Shown: piece after piece, positions 32,147-34,065 of the stretch
How the letters are laid out: each line of letters begins with the position of its first letter
Position numbering within the stretch: position 1 is the first letter of the stretch
Source of the DNA: Candidatus Obscuribacterales bacterium
Lineage (GTDB): Bacteria > Cyanobacteriota > Vampirovibrionia > Obscuribacterales > Obscuribacteraceae
DNA length: 34,065 nucleotides
Assembly (NCBI GenBank): GCA_019752635.1
Contig: JAIELX010000093.1
Span: 1-34,065, forward strand
Direction: 5' to 3'
Translations under genes and position numbers: made by a program
Notes under the pieces: model-generated
Told to the model about the DNA's origin: nothing
Databases searched by the model: none
Seen by the model: the letters and a program-made list of their open reading frames with translations, nothing else

Positions 32147-33733
32147 CTAGATTTTGCGCGAACGCGTCCGTTGAATCATCGATAGTACATCTGCGCGGGC
32201 AGTGGAGTCTCTTGTGCCACCAATCTCAACATCGAGCGCGAGACCGTGGGGATGGGCATCTCGCTTGCAAAATTCATTGGTGAGCTGTTCATGGTTGATT
32301 AGGCCCCATTGATCGCCCTTGATGGGATAGCCCGCAAGTGGTTGCCCGCCATGTTTGCCGCGGTCGCTGCCAGCATGTTTGACATTGTTGCGGAAGAAGA
32401 TAACAGGACTCATGCCACTGCGTAAACGCGTATCCGCCATGGAAGCGACCTGCCCGTCAGCCACGACAGGGCGAGCAAAGTGGGTGCCGTCCGTGGCAAG
32501 TCTCGCAATTGATCCATCTTTTGTGAATGAGTATGTGTAAACCTGATTGTTTTGGCTTGTAAATGGATCGTTGATCATCGACAGAACTGCATCGACTCTC
32601 GGGCGAAGGCGACCATTGCGAAGCCAGCAATACAAGGTCTCCGCGAACTGCTGAGATGTGCTGTCTTGCTCACCTTGCAGCGACTGTTTCATTTGCGCTG
32701 TCCGTTCGAATGGGTAATCGCCGTCAACGATGTCGAAATTCGTAATTTTGTTGTCGCGGAAATTTCCACTCGACAGAAAGTCGTTCCAGGACATCAGTCC
32801 TGCTACTGGCCTGCCGGGGAATCTAACCGTCATGCCTCCGCCTGGTTCGAGATCGGGGCGGGCATAGGGCTGTGCGCATGCTGTGCACTCGAACTTTACG
32901 GTCGGATCGTCTTTCATTGCAATGGTACACTGCAAGAGAACGATGGAAGAGATGTGCTTTCCGTCTGCTTCGTGGAACAATGACTTCGTTACTAGGGTAG
33001 AGTGCTCACCGACGGCCGCGAATGAGAATTTTTTTCGACCTACTGAAAAATCGGTAAAAGCCTTATACTGTCCGTTCGGAATGTCGGCTGCTTTGGCTTG
33101 CGCGTATATAACTGGCTTCGGTGCCGCTGTCTCCGAGGATCCGCCTCCTTCCAGCCAACCGTTCGTTAGCTTTACCGACTCTAGTTCCATTGTTGGTGGC
33201 AAGTGATCGCGCAAATACTCTTCGACTTCTAGAGTCGGTTGCACGCGGTTACCGTGAATGTCACGATGGACCTCGACTCCAGTTTCGTTGCCCAGTGATT
33301 CCGTAAGAGCTGAATTTAGTTCTTTTATAGTGGACTCGAGTGCTGTTGCATCTTCTGTGACAAGGCGCTCGATGGTTTGGTTGTTGATTTCATCGGCGAT
33401 GATGCTGTTTTGGCGAATGGTGCCTAGCAGGGTGTTTATTCCGATGACGGGTAAGGGTTCGCCGTCCTCAGCCTTAGTGGCTTTGCCGACTGGTGGATAG
33501 TTGCTAAGTGAAACGTATCCGAAATTCTCATCATTTATAACGATTCGAGATAAGTCGTTCGCGGCAAGCAAGCTTGCCGCGTCGACTACATCTTGCACCC
33601 GACCCGCCGAAAGGAAGTGCGGCAAGATTCGTAACAGCAGTGCTGTCAGAGGAATTAGTATTACCGCTGTCACGCAGACGATCAGAAAGAGCATGCTGCC
33701 ACTTTGGTTTCGGTGTTGTCGGTTGCGGTTCAT
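32147..33733 (-). CDS. TadG-like membrane-anchored protein
   Basis: The product has 528 residues. The N-terminus matches the TadE/TadG (Flp pilus) pattern: a basic head, then QSGSMLFLIVCVTAVILIP as a transmembrane segment (about 11-36), then a helix with GRVQDVVDAASLLAANDL, like the Q-x-A-x-D-A-A-A-L-A signature. The remaining 450 residues are extracytoplasmic and unassigned, with paired cysteines (CTIAM, CTACAQP) and a C-terminal part rich in Arg and Asp. Proteins of this group help assemble type IV pili or secretion systems, but this one may have another role. The ATG at 33733 has AAGGA 9 nt upstream and overlaps the previous gene's stop by ATGA. Confidence 0.72.
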   Translation of the reverse strand: MNRNRQHRNQSGSMLFLIVCVTAVILIPLTALLLRILPHFLSAGRVQDVVDAASLLAANDLSRIVINDENFGYVSLSNYPPVGKATKAEDGEPLPVIGINTLLGTIRQNSIIADEINNQTIERLVTEDATALESTIKELNSALTESLGNETGVEVHRDIHGNRVQPTLEVEEYLRDHLPPTMELESVKLTNGWLEGGGSSETAAPKPVIYAQAKAADIPNGQYKAFTDFSVGRKKFSFAAVGEHSTLVTKSLFHEADGKHISSIVLLQCTIAMKDDPTVKFECTACAQPYARPDLEPGGGMTVRFPGRPVAGLMSWNDFLSSGNFRDNKITNFDIVDGDYPFERTAQMKQSLQGEQDSTSQQFAETLYCWLRNGRLRPRVDAVLSMINDPFTSQNNQVYTYSFTKDGSIARLATDGTHFARPVVADGQVASMADTRLRSGMSPVIFFRNNVKHAGSDRGKHGGQPLAGYPIKGDQWGLINHEQLTNEFCKRDAHPHGLALDVEIGGTRDSTARADVLSMIQRTRSRKI

Positions 33734-34065
33734 CGTCTCGAATCCTTCCTTTGTTGTTGATATCGCTGCACTGCCGTTTTAATTGCGTCGATTATCGCTT
33801 GCTTGTTTGCCTGGCAACGGGGTGGTTCCGGGCGTGGGGGAAGTGTTACTGGTTTCGGCGGAGTTGGTTTAGGCGGAGGGACCGGTATAGGTCTCGGAGG
33901 AGGTGGGGTAGGAGTAGGAGTAGGAGTAGGAGTAGGAGTAGGAGTAGGAGTAGGAGTTGGAGTTGGAGTAGGAGTAGGAGTTGGAGTAGGAGTAGGAGTA
34001 GGAGTAGGAGTAGGAGTAGGAGTAGGAGTAGGAGTAGGAGTAGGAGTAGGAGTAGGAGTAGGAGT
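33730..34065 (-). CDS. C-terminus of a Thr-Pro repeat protein (partial)
   Basis: The minus-strand frame is open from the right edge of the window to TGA at 33730-33732, giving 111 codons without a start. The upstream part is about 26 Thr-Pro dipeptides encoded by ACT-CCT hexamers (occasionally ACT-CCA). A Pro-rich stretch (PPPPRPIPVPPPKPTPPKP) and a charged tail follow (RCQANKQAIIDAIKTAV, then YQQQRKDSRR). TP-rich linkers are typical of surface or secreted proteins that span a wall or carry glycans. The stop overlaps the TadG-like start by ATGA, so the two are translationally coupled and probably act in the same structure. The N-terminal domain is outside the window. Confidence 0.75.
   Translation of the reverse strand, partial: TPTPTPTPTPTPTPTPTPTPTPTPTPTPTPTPTPTPTPTPTPTPTPTPTPTPTPPPPRPIPVPPPKPTPPKPVTLPPRPEPPRCQANKQAIIDAIKTAVQRYQQQRKDSRR
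33911..34065. repeat. (GGAGTA)n hexanucleotide tandem repeat
   Basis: There are about 26 units of GGAGTA in near-perfect array, with three GGAGTT variants near 33955-33985, running to the window edge. A degenerate GGGGTA unit precedes it at 33905. All units are hexamers, so changes in copy number keep the minus-strand Thr-Pro frame. One strand is purine-rich, with repeated GG pairs. The array probably extends past the window, or the assembly stops here because of it. Confidence 0.95.

Noticed and set aside
33911..34065. Tandem array considered as CRISPR, telomere or origin repeats
   Set aside because: The units are simple hexamers with no spacers, in frame with an open minus-strand coding sequence that continues to a stop overlapping the next gene.

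Overview
The window looks like chromosomal DNA of a non-photosynthetic relative of Cyanobacteria (Vampirovibrionia/Melainabacteria, possibly an Obscuribacter-like lineage). This is an inference. It rests on a glutamate synthase carrying the ferredoxin loop of the cyanobacterial/plastid enzyme, many lineage-specific exported proteins, and a multi-copy LNPQPLPP repeat protein. No rRNA, tRNA, IS element or CRISPR array was found. Base composition looks balanced and gene density is high, with a few regulatory gaps of 250-390 bp.

Layout. 1-7000: an orphan soluble histidine kinase, a small membrane protein, several exported or unknown proteins, a TPR protein and a clostripain-family (C11) cysteine peptidase. 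7186-11787: a ferredoxin-type glutamate synthase with a near-consensus promoter and an 8-codon leader ORF that overlaps the glutamate synthase start by ATGA. 11917-18979: an arginine operon in the order argF-argG-argH-argC-argJ-argB. 19023-21764: a divergent RelA/SpoT-like protein, a DUF4384-like secreted protein and a small exported coiled-coil protein. 21808-24415: a divergently transcribed membrane histidine kinase and OmpR-type response regulator. 24555-26687: a small exported peptide, a protein with seven LNPQPLPP repeats and a lipoprotein. 26940-29816: an AlgI-like MBOAT O-acyltransferase with a membrane-anchored SGNH partner. 29889-31943: a fusion of type II NADH dehydrogenase, a cyclic-nucleotide-binding domain and two CBS domains. 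32147-34065: a TadG-like protein preceded by the C-terminus of a Thr-Pro repeat protein encoded by a (GGAGTA)n hexamer tract that runs off the window.

Most notable system. The 230 bp in front of argF hold every part of a ribosome-mediated transcription attenuator. These are a promoter (TTGACG-N17-TATCGT), a Shine-Dalgarno, and a 26-codon leader peptide with five consecutive Arg codons (12014-12028). An 11-nt sequence, ATAGCTCGGGG, occurs twice (12035-12045 and 12103-12113), and both copies can pair with the same CCCCGAG (12091-12097). One pairing gives an antiterminator; the other gives an intrinsic terminator with a five-T tail. Leader translation would therefore sense charged tRNA-Arg and set transcription of the operon.

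How the genes fit together. Glutamate synthase makes glutamate. ArgJ, ArgB and ArgC convert it to N-acetylglutamate semialdehyde, ArgJ recycles the acetyl group, and ArgF, ArgG and ArgH finish arginine. argD and carAB are not in the window. The ArgB here lacks the N-terminal helix typical of arginine-inhibited kinases, which fits control at the attenuator but does not prove it.
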